Both the position numbers and the translations under genes were made by a program. 63,897 nt of DNA, from positions 1 to 63,897 of the forward strand of contig JAURPJ010000040.1 in the NCBI GenBank assembly GCA_030835305.1, read 5' to 3'. The notes beneath the pieces were generated by a model. That model ran no database searches and was not told where the DNA came from. It saw only the letters and a program-made list of their open reading frames with translations. This DNA comes from Verrucomicrobiota bacterium (GTDB lineage: Bacteria > Verrucomicrobiota > Verrucomicrobiia > Verrucomicrobiales > Akkermansiaceae). Shown one piece after another: positions 53,892-62,325 of the stretch; the stretch's first letter is position 1; every line of letters begins with the position of its first letter.

Positions 53892-56117
53892 CTACTCGCC
53901 GTCGACCTTGGCGATTGCCTCCGACTCAATGGCTTCAATCAGGTCACGCAACACGTGCAAACCTTCGCGTTTTATCGCGTCGATTCCACTAGGCCATTTT
54001 AGAGCATCCTCAAGATCCGCGATCTCATCGACGGCACGGCGAATATAATCGTCTGATTCGTCCTTGCGGTCCACCAAAGGAAGTTGTCCGGAGTTCACAT
54101 CATCCAGAGTGAGTCGGTAAATCTTAAATTCTTTTTGGTCTTTTTTCTCGATTTCCGCAAAGCGTTCGGCCCGCTCCTGCATTCGCAGGGCGCGCCGTTC
54201 TTCCTCCTCTTTCAGCTCGGCCAACCTCTCGTCAAAATTGAGCGATATTGAATTTTTCTCTCGCTCCGTCCTGGCCCTCTCGATGTCAGCGCGCAGATAC
54301 TTAAAATACTGCCCGGCCTCGACTCGCTGGCTGCTCTTCTGCGCAAGTTTGTCGATAAAAAGTCCGCCCCGATCAAATGGTTTGAAGTTTGGGCTCCGGC
54401 GAATAACATCGTGCGGAAGAGCATACGTCTTGAACCCCTCCCCCTTCTCGTAAGCGTCACTGAAATCAGGCAATATCAGATCCGGAATCACGCCCTTGAT
54501 TTGAACCGAGCTTCCGGAAACCCGGTAATACTTCTGGAAAGTCAACTTCAGCCAACCTGCCCCTTCACGATCGGCAAGAATGGGCATGTAATCGGAAATA
54601 TCCATCGTTTTCTGGACGGTTCCTTTCCCGTAGGTTGAGGGCGCGCCAACCACGACCGCACGGTTATAATCCTGCAGTGCACCTGCCAGAATCTCGGTTG
54701 CCGAAGCACTATTCTTGTTGGTCAAAACAATCAGGGGACCATCGTACAGAGGCTTGCGATGAAGAGAATTGAGCGCGCTAATCTGACCGCTTTTTGAACG
54801 AACCTGCACCACCGGACCACGTCCCGTAAAGAAACCGGTGAGGCGCTGGACCTCCGGAAGTGATCCTCCCGTATTATCCCGCAAATCAAGGACAAGCCCG
54901 TCTAATTTTTCCTGCATTAGCCGTTCCAACAAGCGCTCGACATCCACCGAGACGCGACTTCCCGAGTCATCAAAATCAAAGTAAAACGACGGAATCGTCA
55001 TCACCGCCAGGCGCAGGGATCTCTCGCCTTTTTGATAGTCGTAGATCCGGGCGGTGGTGAGTTCCTCCTTCATCGTCACCACTCCCCGCGGAATGGCGAT
55101 GTCGATCACCTGATCTTCTCCATCCACTTCACGCCTGACACGCAAGCCAACCGGAAGACCTTCCTCTCCCAAAACATCTTCGATGACCCTGTCGATCGAT
55201 TTGAAAACAACATCCTTCCACTTGTCATCATTCCTGGCTGACACTGCGATGATGCGATCGCCCAGCTTCAAATCGCCCTGACGATCGGCCGGGCCATCAT
55301 TCACGATTCCCTTGATTTCAATTTCACCGTTATCGTTGCTATCCAGCCTCGCCCCGATCCCCACCAACTCGTTACTGACATCAATCTTAAACTGCGCCAT
55401 TTCATTCGCACTAAAATATTCGCTGTGCGGATCATACGCCTTGGTCACCGCCGAGAAAAAGTAATTGGCAATATCCTCTTCCTTCATCTCCTCGATCGCC
55501 TTAAGCAATCGATCAAATTTGAGCTCAACGGTCTTCTTCGCGGAGGGCTTCTTCCGAAATGGATCCGGCTTTCCCGCTTCAATGGCCCGGGCCTTGAGGC
55601 GCTCGCGACGCACCATTTCGGAAAGCAGCAGATTCTCCAGATTATCACTCCAAAGTTTTTGGAGTTTCAGACCATCGGTCGGCCGGGAAGCCTGACTGCG
55701 GTCCTCGATGATACTCCTCTTTTCCTCGAAGGAAAACTCCTTGGTCAGGAGAAGATACTTCACATAAGTCACGCGGGCGGTGACGCGCCCCCGGTAGACA
55801 TCGTGGATACTTTTCGCCACCGGCATGATGGACTTGGTGCTGATCCTATCATGTAGAACCCGATCGTAGCGGCGCTTGTACTCCGCCACTTCCCGATCCA
55901 AAAAGTAGATTTTATCTCCGTCGAGCGAGTCCAGATATCGCTCCAGAAATCGACGACTTAAATGTTCGTTGAATGCCGGGCGCGCATAATGGCCGTTCTG
56001 GAGCATCCGCACCAACTCCCGGCCAACGAGCTCAAAGTCCGCTCCACGGGCTGGCGCTGCCGAGAAAATCCCGGCAGCCAAGGCCACAACAGTCGTGAGT
56101 TTGCGAAAATTCAACAT
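53892..56117 (-). CDS. prc: Tail-specific protease (Prc/CtpA family, S41)
   Basis: This periplasmic serine protease removes or processes the C-termini of envelope proteins. I start at MLNFRKLTTVVALAAGIFSA (741 residues), which gives a proper signal peptide ending in ARG-AD. The N-terminal helical region (FLERYLDSLDGDKIYFLDRE) is typical of Prc. A PDZ domain (about 235-320, GEIEIKGIVNDGPADRQGDL) precedes the S41 core with DGLVLDLRDNTGGSLPEVQR, the nucleophilic Ser in NKNSASATEILAGAL and Lys in YGKGTVQKT. The C-terminal ~180 residues are DUF3340. Prc and its substrates control peptidoglycan hydrolases in Gram-negatives. Convergent with the PSD1-like gene with a 2-nt gap. Confidence 0.93.
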   Translation of the reverse strand: MLNFRKLTTVVALAAGIFSAAPARGADFELVGRELVRMLQNGHYARPAFNEHLSRRFLERYLDSLDGDKIYFLDREVAEYKRRYDRVLHDRISTKSIMPVAKSIHDVYRGRVTARVTYVKYLLLTKEFSFEEKRSIIEDRSQASRPTDGLKLQKLWSDNLENLLLSEMVRRERLKARAIEAGKPDPFRKKPSAKKTVELKFDRLLKAIEEMKEEDIANYFFSAVTKAYDPHSEYFSANEMAQFKIDVSNELVGIGARLDSNDNGEIEIKGIVNDGPADRQGDLKLGDRIIAVSARNDDKWKDVVFKSIDRVIEDVLGEEGLPVGLRVRREVDGEDQVIDIAIPRGVVTMKEELTTARIYDYQKGERSLRLAVMTIPSFYFDFDDSGSRVSVDVERLLERLMQEKLDGLVLDLRDNTGGSLPEVQRLTGFFTGRGPVVQVRSKSGQISALNSLHRKPLYDGPLIVLTNKNSASATEILAGALQDYNRAVVVGAPSTYGKGTVQKTMDISDYMPILADREGAGWLKLTFQKYYRVSGSSVQIKGVIPDLILPDFSDAYEKGEGFKTYALPHDVIRRSPNFKPFDRGGLFIDKLAQKSSQRVEAGQYFKYLRADIERARTEREKNSISLNFDERLAELKEEEERRALRMQERAERFAEIEKKDQKEFKIYRLTLDDVNSGQLPLVDRKDESDDYIRRAVDEIADLEDALKWPSGIDAIKREGLHVLRDLIEAIESEAIAKVDGE

Positions 56118-56246
56118 AAGGGGGGATATTTGGGGGGAGACAGCCCGACTGTTCCACCGGGAAGCGATGTCGGGCAATCAATGTCTGTCACTTCTTGCAG
56201 TGACACCGACTGAAACTACGCTCAGTATCGCGGAAATCTTTAACTT

Positions 56247-57821
56247 ATGTTCGACCAACTCCCCACCGCCCTCCAACACGAAGGTCGCCTTTCACGACGA
56301 CTCTTCCTGTCCTACGCCGCCTCCCTCTCCGCAATTCCTCTGCTCGGCCAAACAGCAGGAACCCCAAAAAAAGTTAATTTTTCGGCTGATCCATTCTCGA
56401 TGGGAGTGGCCTCCGGCGACCCGGATCATGAGAGCGTCATTCTCTGGACACGCCTCGCCCCCAACCCACTCGAAGCTGGAGGCGGTATGCCCGACCAACC
56501 AGTCGAAGTCCGCTGGGAAATCGCGGCCGACGATTCCTTCGAAAAGGTCATCACCTCCGGAAAAACCATCGCAACTTCCGCACTTGGATTTTCGATCCAT
56601 GTCGAAGTAAAAGGCCTTAAACCCGATCACTGGTATTACTATCGCTTTCATTCGGGTGATGCCACCAGCGCGACCGGCCGTACCCGCACCCTGCCCACGC
56701 CAGATGCCAATCCGGAAAAGCTCCGCTTCGCGGTCACCTCCTGCCAACATTGGGAACAAGGACTCTTCACCGCTTACCAGCAAATGAAGCGCGACCAGCC
56801 TGACTTCGTTTTCCACCTGGGCGACTACATCTATGAATATGCCGCCGGCAAAGGAGGAAACGTCCGTCGTCACCTCGGACCGGAAATCGAAACCCTCGAA
56901 CAGTATCGTCTCCGCTACAGCCAATACAGAACAGACCCCGATCTCCAGGCCATGCACGCGGCTTGCCCCTGGTTCCTCACCTGGGACGATCACGAAGTTG
57001 ATAACAATTACGCTAACGACATCTCTGAACAACGCGGCGTCACCCCGGCCCAACTTCTCCTGCGCCGGGCCAACGCCTACCAGGCCTACTACGAAATGAT
57101 GCCGCTCCGGACGACCTCTCTTCCGAAGGGGCCGCACATGCAGCTCTACCGTAAGGGCAACTTTGGAAGGCTCGCCGAATTTTCTGTTCTCGACACGCGG
57201 CAATACCGCACCAACCAACCGAACAACGATGGTCGTGGCCCGCTCAACGAAGAGGCTCTCAATCCGCGCAACACCCTCCTCGGCCGGGAGCAGCGCAAGT
57301 GGCTCTTCGATTCACTCGAATCCTCGACCGCCACCTGGAACATCCTCGCCCAGCAAGTTATGATGGCCCTGGTCGATCGAAACACTGCAGGTGCCGCAGC
57401 AGCCTACTCCATGGACCAATGGCCCGGCTACGCCGCCGAGCGCCAAAAACTCCTCCAACACATTCACGATCACAAAATTTCCAACACCGTCGTCCTCACT
57501 GGCGACATTCATTCGAATTGGGCCAACGAACTCCGGGTCGATGACCTCCAGGCCGACCTCCCGACGGTCGCGACGGAATTCGTCACCACCTCCCTCTCCA
57601 GCGGCGGGAATGGAACCTCCAGGGCCTACGACCTCTCCGCCCGCAATCCCTGCAACAAGTTCCACAACCGGGAGCGCGGTTACATCATCTGCGAAGTCAC
57701 GCCAAAAACCTACGCGGCCGACTACAAAGTCATCAGCGATGTCAAAAAACCCGGCGGCGTCACCAGCTCCCGCGCTAAGTTTGTCGTCGAGGCTGGCAAG
57801 CCCATCATCCACACCGCCTGA
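56247..57821 (+). CDS. phoD: PhoD-like alkaline phosphatase / phosphodiesterase
   Basis: This is a Tat-exported metallophosphatase of 524 residues. The N-terminus carries SRRLFLSYAASLSAIPLLGQ, a twin-arginine signal. A beta-sandwich domain precedes the catalytic core (FSMGVASGDPDHESVILWTR). Metal ligands are visible in CQHWEQGLFTAYQQ, HLGDYIYEYAAG, WDDHEVDNNYAND and VVLTGDIHSNWANEL. These match PhoD, which needs calcium and iron and releases phosphate from mono- and diesters. The upstream 129 nt, shared with the divergent protease gene, probably contain the promoter. A Pho box was not identified. Confidence 0.93.
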   Translation: MFDQLPTALQHEGRLSRRLFLSYAASLSAIPLLGQTAGTPKKVNFSADPFSMGVASGDPDHESVILWTRLAPNPLEAGGGMPDQPVEVRWEIAADDSFEKVITSGKTIATSALGFSIHVEVKGLKPDHWYYYRFHSGDATSATGRTRTLPTPDANPEKLRFAVTSCQHWEQGLFTAYQQMKRDQPDFVFHLGDYIYEYAAGKGGNVRRHLGPEIETLEQYRLRYSQYRTDPDLQAMHAACPWFLTWDDHEVDNNYANDISEQRGVTPAQLLLRRANAYQAYYEMMPLRTTSLPKGPHMQLYRKGNFGRLAEFSVLDTRQYRTNQPNNDGRGPLNEEALNPRNTLLGREQRKWLFDSLESSTATWNILAQQVMMALVDRNTAGAAAAYSMDQWPGYAAERQKLLQHIHDHKISNTVVLTGDIHSNWANELRVDDLQADLPTVATEFVTTSLSSGGNGTSRAYDLSARNPCNKFHNRERGYIICEVTPKTYAADYKVISDVKKPGGVTSSRAKFVVEAGKPIIHTA

Positions 57822-57966
57822 TAATGCGGGCATGCCCCCCAATCGATCATTGCTTCGATCCTGCTCGCTGCGAGCTTTGCATCGCGAAGAAAAAATGCGG
57901 AATTCGCCGGAGAATTGAAACAAGGTCGCTCTCGTGCTTCAGGCAATCTAAGGGAGAACCATACCA

Positions 57967-58122
57967 GTGATCGGGGGGCGTTTTAGTCAACGCGAAATGA
58001 CCGTTGGCCAGCTCCTTCAACTAGGCCCCGATGTCAGAAATGTCGGAGCCCTCCTAAGAGCATTATTCTTTGGGCCAAAACGTGGAAACGACGGTATCTT
58101 CATGCAACTTAAGAAAAGCTAA
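57967..58122 (+). CDS. Small uncertain ORF between phoD and rpsU
   Basis: This 51-residue ORF from GTG contains MTVGQLLQLGPDVRNVGALL and ends FGPKRGNDGIFMQLKKS. The composition is protein-like but no family is recognised, and no ribosome-binding site or terminator supports it. It might be a remnant of a longer gene. The 408-nt space from phoD to rpsU otherwise shows no feature, apart from the rpsU promoter that must be there. Confidence 0.3.
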   Translation: MIGGRFSQREMTVGQLLQLGPDVRNVGALLRALFFGPKRGNDGIFMQLKKS

Positions 58123-58229
58123 GGTTTATTAGGCCAGACTATGCATATTTTCCCGTAAATGCAGGCTTGACGGTTCACTGCCTCCCTCCTAGTTTCCCGC
58201 TCCCCGTCGGACCCCGGGGGCTATTTATC

Positions 58230-58487
58230 ATGGAAAAACATACTCGTGGCGTTGAAGTCAAAAGTGGAGAGAGCGTCGATCGCGCCCTGAAGCGCTTGAA
58301 AACCAAGCTCGACACCGAAGGAATTCTTGAGGAAATGCGTCGTCGTCGCGCCCATGAGAGCACCATCACTCGCGCCATCCGCAAGGCCCGCACTGCTCCC
58401 AAGCGCAACAAAGTCCGTTGGAGATTCCAGAGTGAATCCCAAGTCGCGACAGCTGAAGCAGCCCAAGCCGCCCGAAACGCCGAATAA
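58230..58487 (+). CDS. rpsU: Ribosomal protein bS21
   Basis: This small basic 30S subunit protein is needed for efficient initiation on mRNAs. The chosen ATG gives 85 residues, and the core VEVKSGESVDRALKRLKTKL followed by EEMRRRRAHEST is diagnostic of bS21. An earlier in-frame start would add 21 residues that do not resemble the family. The C-terminus is longer and more alanine-rich than in E. coli (71 residues), as in related phyla. It is followed by a terminator-like hairpin. Confidence 0.93.
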   Translation: MEKHTRGVEVKSGESVDRALKRLKTKLDTEGILEEMRRRRAHESTITRAIRKARTAPKRNKVRWRFQSESQVATAEAAQAARNAE

Positions 58488-58524
58488 GATCTTACGAACT
58501 TCAAACTCGGGTCCAACCAATTGC

Positions 58525-58560
58525 CGCCTCGCAGGATTTTTCCTCTGGGGCGCTTTTTTT
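58525..58560 (+). terminator. Probable terminator of rpsU
   Basis: An imperfect hairpin (outer stem CGCC/GGCG, inner AGGA/TCCT with a TTTT loop) is followed by seven T. It separates rpsU from the selenoprotein candidate, which should therefore have its own promoter. TTGCAG and TATATA separated by 16 nt occur at about 58613-58640, very close to the ATG. Confidence 0.55.
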
Positions 58561-58644
58561 AGACAAATCCGGAGGGGTTGTTTGTGCGCTAAAAGCAAAA
58601 ACACCTCTTGCAGCGCCAATTTCGTGCGTTATATAGAGGGCGCT

Positions 58645-59211
58645 ATGAATGCAAAAATGAGATTCGGCATTATGTGTGCCTTCGGAGCAATGACCCCGGT
58701 AGCTCTCGCTGCCCCGGTTGATGCTGAAGACGTCGCCGCATCGACCATCCCGGGATACTCGGTATCCTTCAGCGGTGGTGGGTGAGGTGCTGCTAAAAAG
58801 GCCCGTGCGGCCTTGGGGAAAATGGAAGGAATTGAGAAGGTAATGCTTTCGGGCATGACCGCTTTCGTAACCACCAAAAACGAAGAGGTTAAATTCACCC
58901 GCTTGAACGTGGGCAAAGCCCTCTCCGCTGGTGGACTGAAGCTCGAACGTGTTAAGAAAAGAGAAATCGCTGCACCCGAGGAAGCTTATGCAATCGCCGT
59001 CACCGGTGGCACATGAGCGCAGACCAATGAGAGATTGCGTGCCGATCTCGAAAAGTTGGACGAAGTAAGTGCTGCATTCGTCAATGCCGGTTCCATCACC
59101 CTTCTTATGGCGAAAGCCGACTCCTTTGATGAGGAGAAGATTGGTGAAATGACCAAAAAGCGCAAGTCCGTCATTAAGAAGGCGACCAAGCTTGCCGCGA
59201 GCCCACTCTAG
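58645..59211 (+). CDS. Candidate double-selenocysteine exported protein with two HMA-like repeats
   Basis: One frame of 188 codons plus stop runs from ATG to TAG with TGA at 58783-58785 and 59014-59016, which I read as Sec47 and Sec124. The N-terminus is a signal peptide (MRFGIMCAFGAMTPVALA then APVDAED). Two repeats follow. Repeat 1 has GYSVSFSGGG-U-GAAKKARAAL and then GIEKVML, and repeat 2 has AYAIAVTGGT-U-AQTNERLRADL and then DEVSAAF. In each, Tyr lies 9 residues before the TGA codon. The pattern strand-GGx[C]xxx-helix-G(V/I) is that of heavy-metal-associated domains, with the TGA at the first Cys of GMxCxxC and no second Cys. A hairpin with loop CGTGC follows each TGA. The likely role is periplasmic metal or redox chemistry. 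The alternative is a pseudogene with two nonsense mutations. Confidence 0.8.
58798..58814 (+). promoter_or_regulatory. Putative bacterial SECIS element 1
   Basis: The stem AAGGCC/GGCCTT (6 bp, perfect) closes the 5-nt loop CGTGC. It starts 12 nt after the first in-frame TGA, and the loop guanine lies 20 nt after it, within the range of bacterial SECIS hairpins. It lies in the coding region, as bacterial SECIS elements must. Confidence 0.65.
59031..59049 (+). promoter_or_regulatory. Putative bacterial SECIS element 2
   Basis: The stem GAGATTG/CGATCTC (7 bp, one G-T wobble) closes the same loop CGTGC as the first hairpin. It starts 14 nt after the second in-frame TGA, with the loop guanine 23 nt after it. 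The stem sequence is unrelated to that of element 1, so the structure is conserved while the sequence is not. Confidence 0.65.
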
Positions 59212-59241
59212 GCTCTGCCGTTACAATCAATTATCTAACCG

Positions 59242-59287
59242 AAAAACCCGGGACTGTTCTAGACGGCCCGGGTTTTTCTTTGTCCGG
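59242..59287 (+). terminator. Intrinsic terminator after the selenoprotein candidate
   Basis: AAAAACCCGGG pairs with CCCGGGTTTTT (11 bp) across a 24-nt loop, and the stem ends in a T run. It lies 31 nt after the TAG at 59209-59211, so the transcript reads through both TGA codons before ending. This fits an intact gene. Confidence 0.85.
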
Positions 59288-59363
59288 ACATCCGGAGAAC
59301 TCCTATAAATTTTTCTCATTTCCCAGTTTGCATCCCACCAACCTCAACTATGTTTCTCCCGTT

Positions 59364-59858
59364 ATGAGCATCAAAGTTGGCGATCAAGCCCCTGATTTCT
59401 CCCTCGTCGGACTTGGCGAAGGTGGTCCCGAAGTTGTCACTCTCTCCGAAATCACTGGCGAGCAAAACATCCTTCTCCTTTTTGTCCCTATGGCCTTCAC
59501 CGGCGTTTGCACCCAGGAGTTTTGCGAAATCTCCGCCGGACTCGGGGCTTACTCGGATCTAAACTGCAAGGTCCTCGGGATCTCCGGAGACAATCCATTT
59601 GCCCAAGCCGCCTGGGCCGAGAAGGAAGGCATCAGCCTCAAGCTGCTGTCCGACTACGACCACAAGGCAACCGAAGCCTATGGCATCGCATACGATCAGT
59701 TTCTCCCTGAGAAAAACCTCATCATGGGCGGCGTTCCCAAGCGTTCCGCATTTCTGATCGATAGGGCTGGTGTCGTGCAATACGCCCAAGTCAACGAAAG
59801 TCCCGGCGACCTCCCTGATTTCGAAGCAATCAAGGCGAAGCTCGGCGGACTTTCCTAA
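59364..59858 (+). CDS. Peroxiredoxin (AhpC/TSA, AhpE-like)
   Basis: This thiol peroxidase reduces hydrogen peroxide and organic peroxides. I start at MSIKVGDQAPDFSLVGLGEG (164 residues). Earlier starts would add an unlike tail. The peroxidatic cysteine is in PMAFTGVCTQEFCEIS (near residue 48), the PxxxTxxC motif. A second Cys is 5 residues later. The arginine of the active site is in GGVPKRSAFLID. The family placement is the AhpE/BCP-like single-domain group. It follows the selenoprotein candidate but is separated by a terminator, so a shared transcript is unlikely. Confidence 0.9.
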   Translation: MSIKVGDQAPDFSLVGLGEGGPEVVTLSEITGEQNILLLFVPMAFTGVCTQEFCEISAGLGAYSDLNCKVLGISGDNPFAQAAWAEKEGISLKLLSDYDHKATEAYGIAYDQFLPEKNLIMGGVPKRSAFLIDRAGVVQYAQVNESPGDLPDFEAIKAKLGGLS

Positions 59859-59879
59859 TTTTATTCCCCAAAATCCAGT

Positions 59880-59915
59880 CCCGCTCTCCCCTCACGGAGG
59901 AGCGGGCTTTTTTTT
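59880..59915 (+). terminator. Intrinsic terminator of the peroxiredoxin gene
   Basis: CCCGCTC pairs with GAGCGGG (7 bp, 13-nt loop) and is followed by C and eight T, 21 nt after the stop. It lies between two convergent genes. Confidence 0.85.
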
Positions 59916-59925
59916 GCCCTCAGGC

Positions 59926-60405
59926 TCATTCTGCCGCGGTCAAATCCACTTCAAAGAAATCACTCATAACCTCTCGATAGGTCTCCTTCTTAAAATCGGG
60001 CAGCCAAGCCAGCTCAAACTCCCCGGGACGAATCCATTTTGCCGCACCAAACTCACGGGGCTCCTGCATCAAATCCACCTCGGGAGCCTCATCATTTAGC
60101 CGGCAAAGAAAGTAGGTTTGCTCCTGGCCTGCAAACTTCGCCTTGTGAGGCGGCTTGTTTTTTCGGGCCTCCGGAGGGTAGTCATACCGGTAACCACCCT
60201 TAAACCGCTCGATTTCATAATCTCTCGGCTTCAGCCCAATCTCCTCCTCCACCTCCCTAAAAATCGCCACTTCCAGCGATTCACCCTCGTCCACTCCCCC
60301 CTGCGGAAATTGCCAGGCACCGGGATTTAGCAATCTTTCACAAACCAGCAGACGCCCTTCCCCGTTGATCATCAAGGCCGCGACATTCGGGCGATACTCA
60401 TTCAT
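59926..60405 (-). CDS. rppH: RNA pyrophosphohydrolase (Nudix)
   Basis: This Nudix hydrolase removes pyrophosphate from the 5' end of mRNAs and so starts their decay. The 159 residues match E. coli RppH in length. The Nudix box is GGVDEGESLEVAIFREVEEE followed by IGL, with all metal-binding glutamates. The N-terminal MNEYRPNVAALMINGEGRLL and WQFPQGG, and the RYDYP and FLCRL parts, are RppH-like. Diadenosine polyphosphate hydrolysis is a possible alternative activity. Monocistronic in context. Confidence 0.9.
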   Translation of the reverse strand: MNEYRPNVAALMINGEGRLLVCERLLNPGAWQFPQGGVDEGESLEVAIFREVEEEIGLKPRDYEIERFKGGYRYDYPPEARKNKPPHKAKFAGQEQTYFLCRLNDEAPEVDLMQEPREFGAAKWIRPGEFELAWLPDFKKETYREVMSDFFEVDLTAAE

Positions 60406-60503
60406 ACCCCGAGAATAGTGGAACGAAGCCTCATTTCAATCCGTAGCACTCTTGAAATTCAGGCTTTGACGTCTACCCCGGATCAAACGATATTTTAACC
60501 ACA

Positions 60504-61091
60504 ATGAAAATGACCTCGTTCCTCCTCGCCTTCGCTCTTTCTACCTTTTCGGTCACAGCCCAAACCACTCCGGTTCCTGGAGGTCAAAGAACGCCGGCCG
60601 AGCAACAAGAAGCAGACCGTGAACAAACAGCCGCAGACAAGCAGGCCCTCGAAGGGGTCAACGACGACGAAAACCGCAAGCGTCGCTGGGAATGCAGCCT
60701 TCCTGGAGGTGAGTATTCCGTAAACCTAGGCGCCATCACTTCGGTCAGCAAACACTCCTACGTCCTTGACGGCACTCTTCTCGTCACCGAGGTGACTGTT
60801 GATACCACCGGCACCGCACTGGCCCGCTTTTACTACATTGAGCCCATCACCAAAGATACAACCTTCAATGCGCTGGCCCGTCTTCAGAAGCGTGCCGAGC
60901 AGCTTCGCAACCGCGGTCAGCAGAGATCGGGCACCAAAGCTGATGAAATGGTCCAAAAAAGCTACCCGACCACCACGCACGCGCGCGCAATCGAATTTCG
61001 TATCATGAACGAAGTCGAGCTCAACGCACTATACGGATCTCTTTACCGCGCTTGGAACTCTGGCAAAGGACGCACCTTCCGTATTCAGTAA
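60504..61091 (+). CDS. Exported protein of unknown function
   Basis: This 195-residue protein has a signal peptide ending at VTAQ. The mature part starts with a Gln/Glu-rich helix (PAEQQEADREQTAADKQALE) and a beta-rich middle (SVNLGAITSVSKHSYVLDGT, LLVTEVTVDTTGTALARFYY). A long helix (FNALARLQKRAEQLRNRGQQ) follows. I do not recognise a family. Its position beside an azurin-like gene with 75 nt of spacer may mean joint expression. Confidence 0.65.
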   Translation: MKMTSFLLAFALSTFSVTAQTTPVPGGQRTPAEQQEADREQTAADKQALEGVNDDENRKRRWECSLPGGEYSVNLGAITSVSKHSYVLDGTLLVTEVTVDTTGTALARFYYIEPITKDTTFNALARLQKRAEQLRNRGQQRSGTKADEMVQKSYPTTTHARAIEFRIMNEVELNALYGSLYRAWNSGKGRTFRIQ

Positions 61092-61166
61092 AATTGAACA
61101 TTCTTGCGAAGGATTTGAAATAATACCGCTTGCAGATCCGTCTCATTCGCACAACTTGGCATCGAT

Positions 61167-61661
61167 ATGAAGCAAATCACCACCACCCTCTTCGCAGCCG
61201 CTCTCACCCTTGGTCCTGCGACCCTTTTCGCCGCACCGGACAACGACACGACCACTGAAAAGAAGGAAGAAAAGAAAGCCGATCAGGAAGTCCTGATCGA
61301 AGCAAATGACCAGATGCAGTTTAACAAAAAGGCTTTTGAAATTAAAGCCGGCGAGACCGTCAAACTGACTCTTAAGCACGTCGGTAAACTTCCTAAGATA
61401 GCGATGGGCCACAACGTCGTCATCCTCAAAAAGGGAACCAACCTTGCTACTTGGGCCAGCAAGGCCATGACTGCTGCGGCCACAGATTACATCCCGGCAG
61501 ATGAGGCCTCGAAGAAGGCCGTCATCGCACACACCAAGGTTCTTGGTGGCGGTGAAACCGACTCCATCACCTTCAGCATCGAGGATGCCGGTGAATACCA
61601 GTATCTCTGCAGCTTCCCCGGTCACTTCGCCATTATGCAGGGAAAAATCACCGTAAAGTGA
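61167..61661 (+). CDS. Azurin-like blue copper protein
   Basis: This periplasmic type 1 copper protein (cupredoxin) shuttles electrons. The 164-residue precursor has a signal peptide (AAALTLGPATLFA) and a Glu/Lys-rich linker. Copper ligands are visible: His in MGHNVVIL (near residue 90), Cys in YLCSFPGH, the following His in PGHFAIM, and the axial Met in IMQGKITVK. The DQMQFNKKAFEIKAGETVKL start fits azurin. The partner could be a cytochrome c or the terminal oxidase. No partner is encoded adjacently. Confidence 0.92.
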   Translation: MKQITTTLFAAALTLGPATLFAAPDNDTTTEKKEEKKADQEVLIEANDQMQFNKKAFEIKAGETVKLTLKHVGKLPKIAMGHNVVILKKGTNLATWASKAMTAAATDYIPADEASKKAVIAHTKVLGGGETDSITFSIEDAGEYQYLCSFPGHFAIMQGKITVK

Positions 61662-61685
61662 TTTTCACTAGCTTCTTCTAAATTC

Positions 61686-61719
61686 AAAAACGCGGATCTC
61701 TTTTGAGCCCGCGTTTTTT
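61686..61719. terminator. Bidirectional terminator between the azurin-like gene and recR
   Basis: AAAAACGCGG pairs with CCGCGTTTTT (10 bp, 13-nt loop), with T runs on both strands. It serves the convergent azurin-like and recR genes. Confidence 0.85.
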
Positions 61720-61725
61720 CTTTTT

Positions 61726-62325
61726 TCAGTGACGGCCCTCAAAGGCTCGCGAGAGTGTCAGCTCATCAGCAAACTCCAACCCGCCTCCGGCAGGAAGACC
61801 TTGCGCGAGTCGAGTCACCTGGCAACCGGTGCTCGCCAACACTTCGCAGAGGTAATTCGCAGTCGCTTCACCCTCGACATCAGAACTCGTCGCCAGGATG
61901 ACTTCGGTTCCCGGATTCTCACGAACGCGGCGCACCAAACCTCCGATACGCAGATCCTCCGGGCGAACATCATCAAGAGGCGATAACTTGCCCCCAAGAC
62001 AATGGTAGAGGCCGCGAAAGACTCCAGACCTCTCGATCGGCAGGACGTCGGTGGGTTGCTCCACCACACAAAGAACCTGGGTGTCCCTACCCTGCTCACT
62101 GCAAACCCCACACCCTGCCTGACCGGTAAAAAAACCGCAGGTCTGGCAGGCTTTCACGATCTCGTGGCAATCCCTGAGTGCACCTGAAAGATCCATGGGC
62201 GTGGCCTTGGGATTCTGGAGTAGAAAAACCGCAATTCGCTCGGCACTCCTGGGCCCGACTCCGGGGAGACGCTTCAACTCCCCAACCAATGAACGAACTT
62301 CGGAGGGGTATTCAACTTTTGCCAT
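61726..62325 (-). CDS. recR: Recombination protein RecR
   Basis: RecR works with RecO and RecF to load RecA at gaps. The 199 residues contain the helix-hairpin-helix (LKRLPGVGPRSAERIAVFLL), the zinc finger with four cysteines (CQTCGFFTGQAGCGVCSE), and the Toprim domain (VLCVVEQPTDVLPIE, VILATSSDVEGEATANYL). The start overlaps the end of the upstream membrane-protein gene by 14 nt, suggesting translational coupling. dnaX and ybaB, the usual neighbours, are not here. Confidence 0.95.
   Translation of the reverse strand: MAKVEYPSEVRSLVGELKRLPGVGPRSAERIAVFLLQNPKATPMDLSGALRDCHEIVKACQTCGFFTGQAGCGVCSEQGRDTQVLCVVEQPTDVLPIERSGVFRGLYHCLGGKLSPLDDVRPEDLRIGGLVRRVRENPGTEVILATSSDVEGEATANYLCEVLASTGCQVTRLAQGLPAGGGLEFADELTLSRAFEGRH

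Noticed and set aside
56292-57218. 308-codon minus-strand frame inside phoD
   Set aside because: Shadow of phoD, which has complete metal-binding motifs.
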